Shown: in pieces, positions 53,707-63,956 of the stretch
Layout: the number at the start of each line of letters is the position of its first letter
Position numbering within the stretch: position 1 is the first letter of the stretch
Assembly: GCA_016744705.1 (NCBI GenBank)
Contig: JADGDU010000001.1
Location: 1 to 64,000 of the forward strand
Length of the DNA stretch: 64,000 nt
Reading direction: 5' to 3'
Source: Candidatus Krumholzibacteriia bacterium
Lineage (GTDB): Bacteria; Krumholzibacteriota; Krumholzibacteriia; LZORAL124-64-63
Notes under the pieces: generated by a model
The model's database searches: none
What the model saw: the letters and a program-made list of their open reading frames with translations, nothing else
Told to the model about the DNA's origin: nothing
Program-made: the position numbers and the translations under genes

Positions 53707-54363
53707 ATGAAGTTCGTGCTTTGGGCTACTGTTTCACTTTGTATCATTCTGCTGGGTTCTCTACCCGCCTCTGGACAGAACCTGGTCACTGCTGATAGTA
53801 ATTTCCGTTCCGCTCAGTGGGGCCAAAGCCCTGATGAAGTAGAATCTCTCGAAGAAGTGGCTCCTCTTTATCGCGACAACACCCTGCTCATTTTCCATGA
53901 TAGGTTCCTGGGTATTCCCACCGAGGTGATTTACTTCTTTCTGGATAGCCGGCTGATCATGGGCCTGACCCACATGCGGCCCGAGCACAACGACCTGGAA
54001 CAATATTTTGCTGATTATGAGCAGGTTAAGTCGGCCATAGGCAGAAATTTGGGGACTCCCGACAGGGAAAACTGGCAGTTTTTCCTGCCCGATTTGGAAA
54101 ACGACCGCCCCCTCTGGGCAGAAGCCCTGGGATTCGGGATGATCAAAGTGGAGGCTGGTTGGTTATTGCCCGGCACAGGCATTGCCATCCGTCTATCAGG
54201 AAGTAAGCTCAAAGGGCATCTGACTACCATTCATTTCAGCATGGATGATATGAATGCGGGTCGCCTTGCTTATAAAGAGTATTTCGCTGAAGAAGTCGGC
54301 GTTCCCAATGAGTATTTCCAGGGAGCAGCAGTCTCACAGCTTTCCCCATCTCATCAAAAGTAG
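53707..54363 (+). CDS. Exported protein of unknown function
   Basis: A 218-residue protein; ATG 53707 has GGGAG upstream. The signal peptide (1-23) ends ASG-QN. The mature part starts with SNFRSAQWGQSPDEVESLE, a segment seen at the start of many small exported proteins of unknown role. Mixed alpha/beta; no catalytic motif seen. It lies 94 bases after the small secreted protein on the same strand and may be co-transcribed with it. Confidence 0.7.
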   Translation: MKFVLWATVSLCIILLGSLPASGQNLVTADSNFRSAQWGQSPDEVESLEEVAPLYRDNTLLIFHDRFLGIPTEVIYFFLDSRLIMGLTHMRPEHNDLEQYFADYEQVKSAIGRNLGTPDRENWQFFLPDLENDRPLWAEALGFGMIKVEAGWLLPGTGIAIRLSGSKLKGHLTTIHFSMDDMNAGRLAYKEYFAEEVGVPNEYFQGAAVSQLSPSHQK

Positions 54364-54376
54364 GAACAGCCGAAAC

Positions 54377-55051
54377 TCATTCCTGGCGAACGTTCATCAA
54401 TTGGGAAGAGTCCTTTCGTTGGATGTTGGGCACCGTGGCTTCGGCAGCGGGATGCCCTACCACTAAAAGCAGGAAGGGTTTCTCATGGGACGGTCGTTCC
54501 AGAATCTGATTCAAAAACCCCATGGGACTGGGTGTGTGGGTCAGGGTGGCCAATCCCGCCTCATGCAGCGCCGCGATCAGGAATCCGGAAGCCAGCCCCA
54601 CTGATTCCTTGGTATAATAATGGCGCCGGCGATCACCATTTTCATCAAACCCATGACGTTGTTCGAAGATGACCACCAGCCAAGGGGCGATCTCCAAAAA
54701 AGGCTTGTGCTCATCAGTCTCCAGGGGACTGAGCGCTTCGATCCATTCCTCAGAGGCCCGGCCGTTGTAAAATTTCCGTTCTTCCTCTTCAGCCGCCTGC
54801 CTGATCTGACGTTTGATTTCAGGATCACCCACAATTTCGAAATGCCAGGGTTGCATGTTCGCACCGCTGGGAGCCTGAGCTGCTGCCATCACGCACTCCC
54901 GAATAACTTCAACATCCACTGGCTGGTTACTGAAATCTCTGATGGTGCGCCGGGTGGCAATGCGCTGATGAAATCCTTGGGCTGCCTTCAGCATTTGCCC
55001 CGGTTCCAGCTGAGGAAGGCCAAGGAATGGGCTGTGCTTGTCCTGAGGCAT
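54377..55051 (-). CDS. Nitroreductase-family FMN oxidoreductase
   Basis: A 224-residue cytoplasmic flavoprotein of the nitroreductase superfamily. Landmarks: RRTIRDFSNQPVD (phosphate binding), AAQAPSGANMQPWHFEIV, an insertion with EEERKFYNGRASEEW and GLATLTHTPSPMGFLNQIL near the C-terminus. The insertion and order resemble the iodotyrosine-deiodinase-like branch more than NfsB; the natural substrate is unknown. ATG 55051 has AGGAGA upstream. It converges with the unknown secreted gene. Confidence 0.88.
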   Translation of the reverse strand: MPQDKHSPFLGLPQLEPGQMLKAAQGFHQRIATRRTIRDFSNQPVDVEVIRECVMAAAQAPSGANMQPWHFEIVGDPEIKRQIRQAAEEEERKFYNGRASEEWIEALSPLETDEHKPFLEIAPWLVVIFEQRHGFDENGDRRRHYYTKESVGLASGFLIAALHEAGLATLTHTPSPMGFLNQILERPSHEKPFLLLVVGHPAAEATVPNIQRKDSSQLMNVRQE

Positions 55052-55299
55052 AGTCTCTCCTGATGAAAATGGTATTGTCCGACACAAGTCAAAGATAACC
55101 AGAGCTTAATCCACTCGCATTACCCGAATATGAAACCCACGTTCCCGCAGCCCAGGTACAGTAACGAGAAGCACGTGCATAGGTAAATCTTTATGCTTGG
55201 ATTTTACTAACCCTTCCACTATGCTCCCATCTGACCTTTCTTCGGTGACCTATTCTATTGACCATTTCTATTCTTTTATGACCAAACAAGGGCGCTCCC

Positions 55300-57714
55300 A
55301 TGACAACCGAACTGACATACGAAGCACTCACCCATCGCATTGAAGAACTGGAGCAGCAAGTTGCCACACTCGAGACCAGACTTCTTCACCACCAAACAGT
55401 AAACGAGCAAGTGGCTGCCAAAATGCAGCCTCGTACTGAGGCCATGGCTCACATCGGCAGCTGGCATTGGAACATTGCCACAGATGAAGTGACCTGGTCT
55501 GAAGAGCTCTTTCGTCTCTTTGGGCGTGATCCAGCCCTGGGCGCTCCCCCCTATGCCGAACATTCCGCTCTGTACTCACCTGAAGATATGGAAAACCTCG
55601 GCCAACTTGTGCGCAAGGCTGTGCAACACGGGAAACCTTATGATTTGGAGTTGAAAATTCATTGCCCTGATGGAACTTTTCGTCATTGTAAAGCTCAGGG
55701 ATTCCCGGAACGTGGCCCCTCTGGTCAGGTGGAAAATTTGTATGGTTTCATGCAGGACATCAGCCATACCCATCACATCCAAATGGAGTTGCAACAGAGT
55801 GAGATACAATTCCGCACTCTGTTCGAAAATGCAGCCGACGCGGTTTACCTGTTGAAGCCCGATGGATTTTTTATTGATGCCAATGCGGCCGCCCAGCAAC
55901 AGACCGGCTACAGCCGAGAAGAACTGTTGAACATTTCAGTGGCACATCTGGATCCTCGTGCAGTTGAGGAGAATGACCGTCAGCATGTCTGGGATCACCT
56001 CAAAGCGGGCCAGACTGTTACCCTCCAGACCCGGCACCTGCGCAAGGACGGCTCTTCTTTCCCTGCGGAAATCAACATCAGTGTTATGGAACTCAATCAC
56101 AATCGAATCATCATCGGCTTTGTACGTGACGTGACCGAAAAAAATCGTGTTATCAAAAATCTTAAGTTGAGTGAAGAACGCCTCTCTCTAGCTTTTCAGG
56201 GAGCCAACGATGGTCTCTGGGACTGGGATCTGGAGACCAATGAGACGTTCTTTTCACCCCGCTGGAAGAGTATGCTTGGTTACGAAGACCACGAAATTGA
56301 GAACCGCCTCGAAGAATGGGAACGCCTTGTGGCTCCCGAAGATTCCAAACGTTCCTGGCAGGCCTTAAAAGCTTATTTAAATGGCGAACAACCATCCTTT
56401 GATATCGAGTTCCGCATGAAGCACAAGAAGGGCCACTGGGTGGATATTCTCTCCCGGGCCTTCGCTATTCGGACAGAGGAAAATCAGAAACCGATTCGAT
56501 TAGTGGGCACTCACGTGGATATCACCGAACGCAATGAAATGCAGCGGAGACTCGAACAATCCCAGCGCCTGGAGTCTATTGGTAACCTTGCCGGAGGAAT
56601 TGCCCACGACTTTAATAACCTGCTTCATCCTATCATGGGTTTTTCCGAATTGCTGTTGCTGGATCTCACCCCTGGCACCCGGGAGTATAAAAACACCCAG
56701 GAAATCCTCAGTGCCAGTAAGCGAGGCCGAGACCTGATAGAGAGCATCCTGGCTTTCGGCCGGCAATCCGAAGGCAAGAAGAAGCCCATCCAACTCCAAA
56801 ATCTTCTCGAAGAAATCATCAAAATGGCCCGGGCAACCATTCCCTCCAATATCGAAATTTTGCATCAATGGGATGTAAAATGTGGCGTGATAGAGGCTCA
56901 TGTTACCCAAATCCACCAGGTTGTGATGAATCTGGTCACCAACGCCTATCATGCCATTGGACCCAATGAAGGACGTATGACCATCGAGCTTGAAGAGCTC
57001 AATCTTCTTCTACCCGAAGCCCAGAGCATGCACATTCCTGCTGGACGGTATGCTCGTCTGCGCGTGACCGACACTGGTTGCGGCATTGAACCGGAGCACC
57101 AGGGAAAAATTTTCGAGCCATATTTCACAACTAAAGAACAGGGCAAGGGCACCGGCATCGGGCTCAGTACGGTGTACGGCATTGTTCATGATCATGGTGG
57201 AGAAATCAAAGTAGAGAGCAAACCCGGCAACGGATCCACTTTCGACGTCTACCTTCCCATTATGACCCGGATAAACCCCACTGAGGAAACCAATGCACCC
57301 GGCCCCGTGGTCGGAGGCAAGGAACGCATCCTCCTGGTGGATGACGATGACCTCATTTCCAGCCTTGAGAAAAGCCTGCTCCAACGCATCGGTTACCAGG
57401 TCACAGCCATGGTCGACAGTCGCGAAACACTGGCTCTGTTTGCTTCTGATATCTCTGCATTCGATTTGATCATTACCGACATGACCATGCCCGGCATGAC
57501 CGGCGACCAATTGGCTGGAAAAATCCATGCCCTGCGGCCTGAACTTCCCATCATTGCGTGCACCGGATATAGTGATCGGCTTGACAAGGACAACGCCAAA
57601 GCCATCGGCATTCGGGGCGTTCTCTACAAACCCGTATCACGGGAAGACCTGGCAGGGAAAGTTCGCCAAGTATTGGATGAAGCAGGTAAGAGCAGCGGGC
57701 ATGCCCAGTACTAG
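55300..57714 (+). CDS. Hybrid histidine kinase with three PAS domains and a receiver
   Basis: An 804-residue sensor kinase without clear TM helices, so probably cytoplasmic. A short coiled coil (1-35) precedes PAS domains at about 45-155, 160-285 and 290-410. The phospho-acceptor is His436 in GGIAHDFNNLL. The ATPase domain has NLVTNAYHAIG, DTGCGIEPEHQGKIFEPYFTT and GTGIGLSTVYGIV. The C-terminal receiver (about 670-795) has phospho-Asp727 (LIITDMTMPGMTG). No output domain, so a phosphotransfer partner must be elsewhere. Ligand unknown. The 55052-55299 gap shows no gene. Confidence 0.93.
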   Translation: MTTELTYEALTHRIEELEQQVATLETRLLHHQTVNEQVAAKMQPRTEAMAHIGSWHWNIATDEVTWSEELFRLFGRDPALGAPPYAEHSALYSPEDMENLGQLVRKAVQHGKPYDLELKIHCPDGTFRHCKAQGFPERGPSGQVENLYGFMQDISHTHHIQMELQQSEIQFRTLFENAADAVYLLKPDGFFIDANAAAQQQTGYSREELLNISVAHLDPRAVEENDRQHVWDHLKAGQTVTLQTRHLRKDGSSFPAEINISVMELNHNRIIIGFVRDVTEKNRVIKNLKLSEERLSLAFQGANDGLWDWDLETNETFFSPRWKSMLGYEDHEIENRLEEWERLVAPEDSKRSWQALKAYLNGEQPSFDIEFRMKHKKGHWVDILSRAFAIRTEENQKPIRLVGTHVDITERNEMQRRLEQSQRLESIGNLAGGIAHDFNNLLHPIMGFSELLLLDLTPGTREYKNTQEILSASKRGRDLIESILAFGRQSEGKKKPIQLQNLLEEIIKMARATIPSNIEILHQWDVKCGVIEAHVTQIHQVVMNLVTNAYHAIGPNEGRMTIELEELNLLLPEAQSMHIPAGRYARLRVTDTGCGIEPEHQGKIFEPYFTTKEQGKGTGIGLSTVYGIVHDHGGEIKVESKPGNGSTFDVYLPIMTRINPTEETNAPGPVVGGKERILLVDDDDLISSLEKSLLQRIGYQVTAMVDSRETLALFASDISAFDLIITDMTMPGMTGDQLAGKIHALRPELPIIACTGYSDRLDKDNAKAIGIRGVLYKPVSREDLAGKVRQVLDEAGKSSGHAQY

Positions 57715-57817
57715 CCCCCCACACAGAAAATTGATTATTCAGGTTTTGCCCCAAGAAACCGATATGAAAGGATCAGCTTAGTCCAGTTTTGACGATTTCA
57801 AGAGAAAGGCCCCCACC

Positions 57818-58663
57818 ATGGCTGCCCGCATCCTGTGTTTTGTTCTTTTGGCGATGATATCCGCCGTCCCTGCTTCAGCAATAGATTCTCCAGAGAACCT
57901 GACTCTGAATTTTGGTCTGTACCAAAGTGACAAAGCCACCGAGATGTACCGCAAGTTTACCCCCGTTTTGGAAGCCCTCCAGAATTCCCTGAACAAAAGC
58001 CTGGGCTATCCTGTAAAAATTGAAATGCGGATATACAAAACGTACAAGGAAGCCCAGGACGCCCTCGTAAAGGGCGACATTGACTTCGCCAGATTTGGGC
58101 CTGTCACTTACATCTTATGCCGGGACCGCAATCCAGGAATCACTTTATTAGCCATGGAAAACAAAAAAGGGGGGCGTAGTTTCAAAGGCGTCATTGCTGT
58201 GCAAACTGGCTGTAAGGCTCAAAATTTGGCTGATCTGAAAGGGCACACTTTTGCTTTTGGGGATTCCAGCTCCACCATCGGGCGTTACCTGGCCCAGGCC
58301 GAGCTGTTGGCTGCCGGTGTTTCCGGCAATGATCTGGAGTACCAGTTTCTAGAGCGCCACGACCGGGTGGCCAAGGCGGTGGCCCATGGAGATTTTTATG
58401 CCGGGGCCCTGAAAGAATCGTCCTATAAAAAAGCTAATAAGAATGGTGAAATGCGGGTCTTGATCTCCTTCGACAACGTCACCAAACCCTGGCCTGTCAG
58501 GGCCGGATTGGACCAAGAAGTAGTAGAAGCTCTCAAAAATGCACTCCTGGAAATGACAGATCAGCGTGCTTTGAAAAGTTTGAAAGTCGATGGGTTCTTT
58601 CCCGGTGAAGATCACTACTATGATGTCATCCGCCAAAGCATCCAAAGAGTGAGGGAATTCTAG
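57818..58663 (+). CDS. PhnD-like periplasmic binding protein, sensor partner of the next kinase
   Basis: A 281-residue periplasmic protein: signal peptide 1-22 (ASA-ID), then the PhnD/phosphonate-binding fold (FGLYQSDKATEMYRKF, VKGDIDFARFGPVTYIL, GHTFAFGDSSSTIGRYLAQ). No ABC transporter gene is nearby. The next gene, a membrane histidine kinase, starts 3 bases after its stop, so the protein more likely presents ligand to the kinase than to a transporter. The ligand may be phosphonate-like, but this family also binds other small oxyanions. Confidence 0.88.
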   Translation: MAARILCFVLLAMISAVPASAIDSPENLTLNFGLYQSDKATEMYRKFTPVLEALQNSLNKSLGYPVKIEMRIYKTYKEAQDALVKGDIDFARFGPVTYILCRDRNPGITLLAMENKKGGRSFKGVIAVQTGCKAQNLADLKGHTFAFGDSSSTIGRYLAQAELLAAGVSGNDLEYQFLERHDRVAKAVAHGDFYAGALKESSYKKANKNGEMRVLISFDNVTKPWPVRAGLDQEVVEALKNALLEMTDQRALKSLKVDGFFPGEDHYYDVIRQSIQRVREF

Positions 58664-58666
58664 GCT

Positions 58667-60502
58667 ATGGCGAGTTTGCTCAAACACCAACTGGGACTCC
58701 GGATCATCGTGATGGTGATTGGCCTCTTTGGCTTGGTCACCATTTGGCAACTGGGTCAGAATTATCAACACAATTCTGCCCAATTGAACCAACAGGTGGA
58801 TCGCTTGGGTAGTTCCATGGCCGAAGTTGCGGCAGCAATGAGTGTGGAGCCTCTTCTGATTCTGGACTATTCCATTCTCGAATCTTACGCCCAAAGTCTG
58901 GTAAAGGGCCACCCTGATATTACATTCGCCTCCTTTTTACTATCTGATGGCCGGCAAGTGGCAACCTGGCCTCAGGACAGCAAATCTGAACATTCTCAAC
59001 AGACAGACGTCAGAGATTTTCGCCATTCTATTAAGATGGACAATACAGAAACCGGATTTCTTGGAGAAGTGGTCATCGGCATTGATACACTCCCGATGCA
59101 GGTGGAGAGCCAAGCCAGGATGCGCCAAACACTCATCCGAATATTTGCGGCCTTTCTTTTTCTGACAGCTTTTCTAGGGTGGTGGCTGCGGCGTGAATTA
59201 AGCCAACCCCTGGAAAAACTGGCCGGCCATGCCTTGACCCTGGGCCAGGGAAACCTGGAAAACCCCATTCCCGTCATCGGTCGGGGTGAACTGGGAAGCT
59301 TGTCCCATGTGATCGAGGAAATGCGCCAACGCTTGGACAAATCTCTAAAAAGATCCGAACAATTGGCTCAAGCCAAAGATGATTTTCTGGCCACCATGAG
59401 CCACGAAATCCGCACCCCCATGAACGGGGTTCAAGGTATGCTATCCTTACTCGTTGATGGAGATTTGAGTGAAGGCGATCAAAAGTTGGCCCAAACAGCT
59501 TTGGATTCGGCAGAAGCCTTGCACATTGTCTTAAATGACATCCTGGATATTTCCAAGCTTGAGTCGGGGCAATTCACCATCGAACAAATTCCATTCAGCC
59601 TCCGAGATCTTGTAAATCAAATCAGTCAATTTGCCGTGACGGAATCTTCCAAAAACAGCAATAATTTTCAAACTGTTTACCTGGCTGATTGTCCAGAGAC
59701 CCTTATTGGGGACCCCACTCGCCTGCGCCAGATCTTACTGAACTTGGTGGGCAATGCTCTTAAATTTACCAAAAATGGGCACATTGCCTTAAACGTTGAA
59801 TGCCTGGAACAAAACGAAACAAACACCCGTCTAAAAATTTCAGTCAAAGATTCCGGCATTGGCGTTCCGCCTGAAAGACACCAACACATTTTCAGCCGTT
59901 TCACCCAGACAGACACCTCGACAACGCGGGTGTTCGGAGGCACCGGTCTAGGTTTGGCAATTTCCTACCAACTCGTGACGCTGATGGGTGGAACCATGGG
60001 CCTAAACAGTGCAGTAGGCGAGGGATCAGAGTTCTATTTTGAAATTGAATTCTTACGAGCCTTGGAGTCTCCCGTGTCCTCTAAGCCGGCCAAAACCAAA
60101 TCCCAGAAATGGGATGGCACCATTTTGCTTGTGGACGACAACAAGACCAATCTGTTAGTAGGATCTACTATGCTGAAACGCAAAGGCTGTCAGGTGACCA
60201 CGGCTACCAACGGCCAAGAGGCTCTCGATCTGATCCAAACCAATTCTTTCGATTTGGTATTGATGGATATCATGATGCCAGTGATGGATGGTTTGGAAGC
60301 CACCAAGATGATCCGTTCTCAGGGTGGAAACAACACCCAACTCCCCATCATTGCCACCACAGCCAACGCCATGCAAGGGGACCGGGAAAGATATCTCGAA
60401 GCCGGCATGGACGACTACATTGCCAAACCGATTCGTGGTGTTGAGTTGGACCGGGTATTAGGCTGTTGGTTGGCAGAAAAGACCGCAACCCCATCCCCGT
60501 AA
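58667..60502 (+). CDS. Membrane hybrid histidine kinase
   Basis: A 611-residue sensor kinase. TM1 at about 10-30, a small periplasmic domain (35-155), TM2 at 156-176, HAMP to about 230, then the dimerisation domain with His246 (MSHEIRTPMNG). ATPase motifs are NLVGNALKFTK, DSGIGVPPE and GGTGLGLAIS. The receiver domain has Asp534 (LVLMDIMMPVMDG). The periplasmic domain probably binds the PhnD-like protein made just upstream. No HPt or output domain. Ends before a 198-base gap in which I see nothing clear. Confidence 0.93.
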   Translation: MASLLKHQLGLRIIVMVIGLFGLVTIWQLGQNYQHNSAQLNQQVDRLGSSMAEVAAAMSVEPLLILDYSILESYAQSLVKGHPDITFASFLLSDGRQVATWPQDSKSEHSQQTDVRDFRHSIKMDNTETGFLGEVVIGIDTLPMQVESQARMRQTLIRIFAAFLFLTAFLGWWLRRELSQPLEKLAGHALTLGQGNLENPIPVIGRGELGSLSHVIEEMRQRLDKSLKRSEQLAQAKDDFLATMSHEIRTPMNGVQGMLSLLVDGDLSEGDQKLAQTALDSAEALHIVLNDILDISKLESGQFTIEQIPFSLRDLVNQISQFAVTESSKNSNNFQTVYLADCPETLIGDPTRLRQILLNLVGNALKFTKNGHIALNVECLEQNETNTRLKISVKDSGIGVPPERHQHIFSRFTQTDTSTTRVFGGTGLGLAISYQLVTLMGGTMGLNSAVGEGSEFYFEIEFLRALESPVSSKPAKTKSQKWDGTILLVDDNKTNLLVGSTMLKRKGCQVTTATNGQEALDLIQTNSFDLVLMDIMMPVMDGLEATKMIRSQGGNNTQLPIIATTANAMQGDRERYLEAGMDDYIAKPIRGVELDRVLGCWLAEKTATPSP

Positions 60503-60700
60503 ACAATCATGCTGCCTATTTCCCCGAGAAACTAAACCAACGGTGTTCGCAGGAATTGTCTCTCCCCAGGGAATTTGGAGTCACGCTTTCAAGTGGACAT
60601 GAATTAATAATTACCGTAGAGTTGCATCAAGATTGTACTACGGAGTTTACGGTAGAAAGCTAACGTGTGGCGTTGTATCGTGCTGGTGAATTGAGTTTTT

Positions 60701-63397
60701 ATGGAGGCTAACCATAGTCCATGGCAAGCACTCCGCACGAAGGCCACCACAGGCACTTGCGTTGTTATATTTCTACTCATAATCAGTCCTTATTTCTTGC
60801 CCGGGATCCCCACCCCACTCTTCGAAAACTACTGTAACAATTGGATTGAACCTCTTTTAATCTGCCTCGTTCTCGGGTCCATCCTGAGCGTCCGGGGGCG
60901 TCATCTTGCACTTCGAGCCCAAAAATTCTGGGATTTAACAGCCTTGGCCATTGGGTTTTGGCTGGCTGGAAGTTCTCTCTGGTCAATCTTCCAATCCCAT
61001 GGCCTTGCCATTAGTGTCACTGCGGACCTCTTGTATCTGCAGTTTTATATCTTCCTCATGGTTGCCCTAGAGACCAGCCCCCAAAGCCCTAATCCGAACC
61101 CTTTCGAGCAACGGTTGCGCCGGTACACTGTAACCGGGGGAACCGTCTTGCTCCTGACATCCTTTGGATATTTTGGCTTATTGCCCGCCTTGCTTAGCCC
61201 CGAAACCTACAACAGTTGGGAACCGGCCGTGGTGGGTTCGGGCGTCATGGATTTTTACCTGTTGATTCGTTTCACCAACTATTGGCGCAACACCAAAAAC
61301 CCATTGTGGCAGCGAAACTTTGGGTGGCTTGCGGCCGCTTTAGCCCTTTGGACGGCCACTGACCTTCTGAATGCCTTTTGGTTCTACGACATGTTTTTGG
61401 TCTTGGAAATTGGCACTTTATGGGATTTGCTCTGGTATGCACCCTATCTGGTGATGGCCTTGGGAGCGATCACCACTGGCGCGGGTCGTCCCGATGTAAA
61501 ACCTGAGACACTCACCCCCAACGCTCCCTCCGAAATTTTACGTCTGCCCTCCACACCGCTTGTGGCCTATGCCTTTTCCATGCCACTGGTGCACGGAATT
61601 TTGGTCATGTTAGGCTTCAACAGCGACCCGTTACGGACGGCCCGGGTCATCCTCTTGTTCATCGAAGCGGTGATTTTGGCGGCACTCATTTTTCGCACGC
61701 ACCGCATCATCCTTCAGGAGAACTTCCGCCTTGCCAGGGAGCATGTGACCCTCACAAACAACTTGTCTGATGCGAACCGTGACCTGGAAATGCTGGTTGA
61801 ATACCGGACTTTCGAATTGGCAGCTGCCAATGGAGAATTGGCCAACGATCTTGCCGAACGCCAAGTCGTAACCTCTCAACTGATCCAGGCCGAGCAACAA
61901 ATCCGCGCTTTGCTTGCTGCGATGCCGGAAGTATTAGTTCGTATTGGACCCTACGACTTGATCCAGGAAGTATTTCGAGGCAAGGCCCTGGTCGACCCCC
62001 TCAATCTGGCTGACGCTGTGGGCCAAACTCTCATAGACGTGCTTCCGGATGGCCATCGCCAAGAAGTATCGGAAGCTCTGGCAGCAGCCCGCACCGGTCA
62101 ATGCCCCCAGGCTTTAACCATCGCCACAGACAATGGCGAAGCCGAAAGCCACTGCGAAATTCGGTGCAGTAATTGTGGAGAGGGTAACTTGCTTATTCTG
62201 GTCCGGGATATCACTCGGCGCCGAGCCCTGGAAATGACTCTGCAACAATCCCAAAAGATGGAAAGTCTGGGACTGATGGCAGGTGGCATTGCCCACGACT
62301 TCAATAATCTGTTAACGGGAATCCTCGGCAATGCACAATTGGCCAAGGAAGACGCCATCGCTGGCTCGGACATGGATCAGGCCCTGGCTTCCATTGAGGG
62401 CAATGCTCTCCGAGCCTCAAAATTGACCGGTAACCTACTGGCCTATGCCGGAGACGCCCACATCACTGTGGAACCGCTGAACATGAATTCACTGGTCACT
62501 GAGTTAACCGGCATGATGGAGGCTGTCATTCCGCGACGCGTGGGACTCAAACTTGATTTGCACCAAGAGCCCCAATGGATTGCCGGCAACGAGGCCCAAA
62601 TAACCCAGATCCTGCTCAACCTCATCCAGAATGCCAAGGAAGCCATCGGCCCAAACGTTGGTAAGATAACCATCTGCCTGAGACCTCAGACTTTCCCTCT
62701 GGCTGAAATGCCCAAATGGTTCTGGGGTGAGGAGCTCCCTCCTGGCCCGGTGGTGGCTCTGGAAGTTTTCGACACCGGCTGTGGCATCCCGCCAAAGGTC
62801 CAACAACGCATCTTTGATCCCTTCTTCACATCAAAAGACAAGGGCCGTGGTCTCGGCCTAGCTGCCGTACTGGGCATCATCATCAAACACGGGGGAATGT
62901 TGACCTTGGAATCGGCCGAGAGACAAGGCACCATGTTCCGGATCCTGTTACCGACCGCCGCTCCTCCCTCGGTTCTCGTGGAGGTGCCAACCGCCAACCC
63001 CGAACCAACAGCGCGGGGCAAGATCTTGGTTGTCGATGATGAACCAGAAGTTCGCCAGATGGTGGTCACCTATCTCCAGAGAAAGGGGATGCAAACCCTT
63101 GAGGCCGAAAATGGTGCTGTGGGTGTTACTCTTTTCCGGGAACATCGAGACGACCTGGACGCGGTGGTGATGGATTTTTCCATGCCAGTTATGAACGGAG
63201 CCCAAGCCCTTGAAATCATACGCAAGGAGGCCCCCCGGCTACCCATTGTGATGATCAGTGGATATGGAGATCAAAAGGAGCTCGAGGCCCTGGCCCACGA
63301 GCTCTTCACCAAGTTTCTCCCCAAGCCGTTCAATCTGGAGGAATTGGGACGCAATCTGGATGCCATTTGCCACGGAGCCCAACAGACAAAGGGCTAA
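60701..63397 (+). CDS. Hybrid histidine kinase with multi-TM N-terminus
   Basis: An 898-residue kinase. Residues 15-340 hold eight or more hydrophobic segments, a membrane sensor with no large outside domain. A coiled-coil linker (345-400) leads to a PAS-like segment (LLAAMPEVLVRIG, 405-510). The phospho-acceptor His532 lies in GGIAHDFNNLL, as in the first kinase of the cluster. ATPase motifs are NLIQNAKEAIG, DTGCGIPPKVQQRIFDPFFT and GRGLGLAAV. The receiver has Asp825 (VVMDFSMPVMNG). ATG 60701 has only a weak ribosome site. Function and partner unknown. Confidence 0.92.
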   Translation: MEANHSPWQALRTKATTGTCVVIFLLIISPYFLPGIPTPLFENYCNNWIEPLLICLVLGSILSVRGRHLALRAQKFWDLTALAIGFWLAGSSLWSIFQSHGLAISVTADLLYLQFYIFLMVALETSPQSPNPNPFEQRLRRYTVTGGTVLLLTSFGYFGLLPALLSPETYNSWEPAVVGSGVMDFYLLIRFTNYWRNTKNPLWQRNFGWLAAALALWTATDLLNAFWFYDMFLVLEIGTLWDLLWYAPYLVMALGAITTGAGRPDVKPETLTPNAPSEILRLPSTPLVAYAFSMPLVHGILVMLGFNSDPLRTARVILLFIEAVILAALIFRTHRIILQENFRLAREHVTLTNNLSDANRDLEMLVEYRTFELAAANGELANDLAERQVVTSQLIQAEQQIRALLAAMPEVLVRIGPYDLIQEVFRGKALVDPLNLADAVGQTLIDVLPDGHRQEVSEALAAARTGQCPQALTIATDNGEAESHCEIRCSNCGEGNLLILVRDITRRRALEMTLQQSQKMESLGLMAGGIAHDFNNLLTGILGNAQLAKEDAIAGSDMDQALASIEGNALRASKLTGNLLAYAGDAHITVEPLNMNSLVTELTGMMEAVIPRRVGLKLDLHQEPQWIAGNEAQITQILLNLIQNAKEAIGPNVGKITICLRPQTFPLAEMPKWFWGEELPPGPVVALEVFDTGCGIPPKVQQRIFDPFFTSKDKGRGLGLAAVLGIIIKHGGMLTLESAERQGTMFRILLPTAAPPSVLVEVPTANPEPTARGKILVVDDEPEVRQMVVTYLQRKGMQTLEAENGAVGVTLFREHRDDLDAVVMDFSMPVMNGAQALEIIRKEAPRLPIVMISGYGDQKELEALAHELFTKFLPKPFNLEELGRNLDAICHGAQQTKG

Positions 63398-63419
63398 AAA
63401 ATGGCCCCAGCCTCCAGGG

Positions 63420-63956
63420 TCAATCCTTCTGACCCAAGCTTCGCCATAGCCCCACCAAAAAGACCCCCAGGGAAAGCCCCATGCCCGAATGGATGAAAGC
63501 ATAAAGGATGTATCTTAAGGAACTTGATCCAGCCAAAAAGGCCGCATCGACAGCTCCCATATCCACCTGTCCATGACGCACCGCCAACAAAATGAAATAT
63601 CCCTTGAAGAGTTGCAGAGCGATGTTGGCTGCAACAAAAGGTAAAAAACCCCAAGTGAGGACGGCAAGCATAGGGTTGCCCACTGGCGAGCCACCGGCTT
63701 TTAGCCCCATCACCAGAGCGCCGGCCAATGCCAGGGGCAAAAAGACGCCCAGAGTAAAGACATGGCCATGGACCAAAGCCAAAGGCAACGTTGCCTGTAA
63801 ACGCAGTCCGTCAGGCGCCTCAGCATAGGTCAGTTTGTGGGCAGATTCCTGGTAAGAGATACCGATCAAAAGGCCGAAAATTGCCAAGGCAATGGCATAG
63901 CGGATAAGGATCTTGATCACTCTATTATAAGATTTTGGTAAGGCCTGGTCAGACAT
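63420..63956 (-). CDS. DUF2871-like membrane protein
   Basis: A 178-residue inner-membrane protein with about five hydrophobic segments. Segments YAIALAIFGLLIGISYQES, LALVHGHVFTLGVFLPLALAG and FIHSGMGLSLG recall DUF2871, a small family of unknown function with His residues in the membrane. ATG 63956 has AGGAG upstream. It converges with the third kinase gene, 22 bases apart. Confidence 0.65.
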   Translation of the reverse strand: MSDQALPKSYNRVIKILIRYAIALAIFGLLIGISYQESAHKLTYAEAPDGLRLQATLPLALVHGHVFTLGVFLPLALAGALVMGLKAGGSPVGNPMLAVLTWGFLPFVAANIALQLFKGYFILLAVRHGQVDMGAVDAAFLAGSSSLRYILYAFIHSGMGLSLGVFLVGLWRSLGQKD

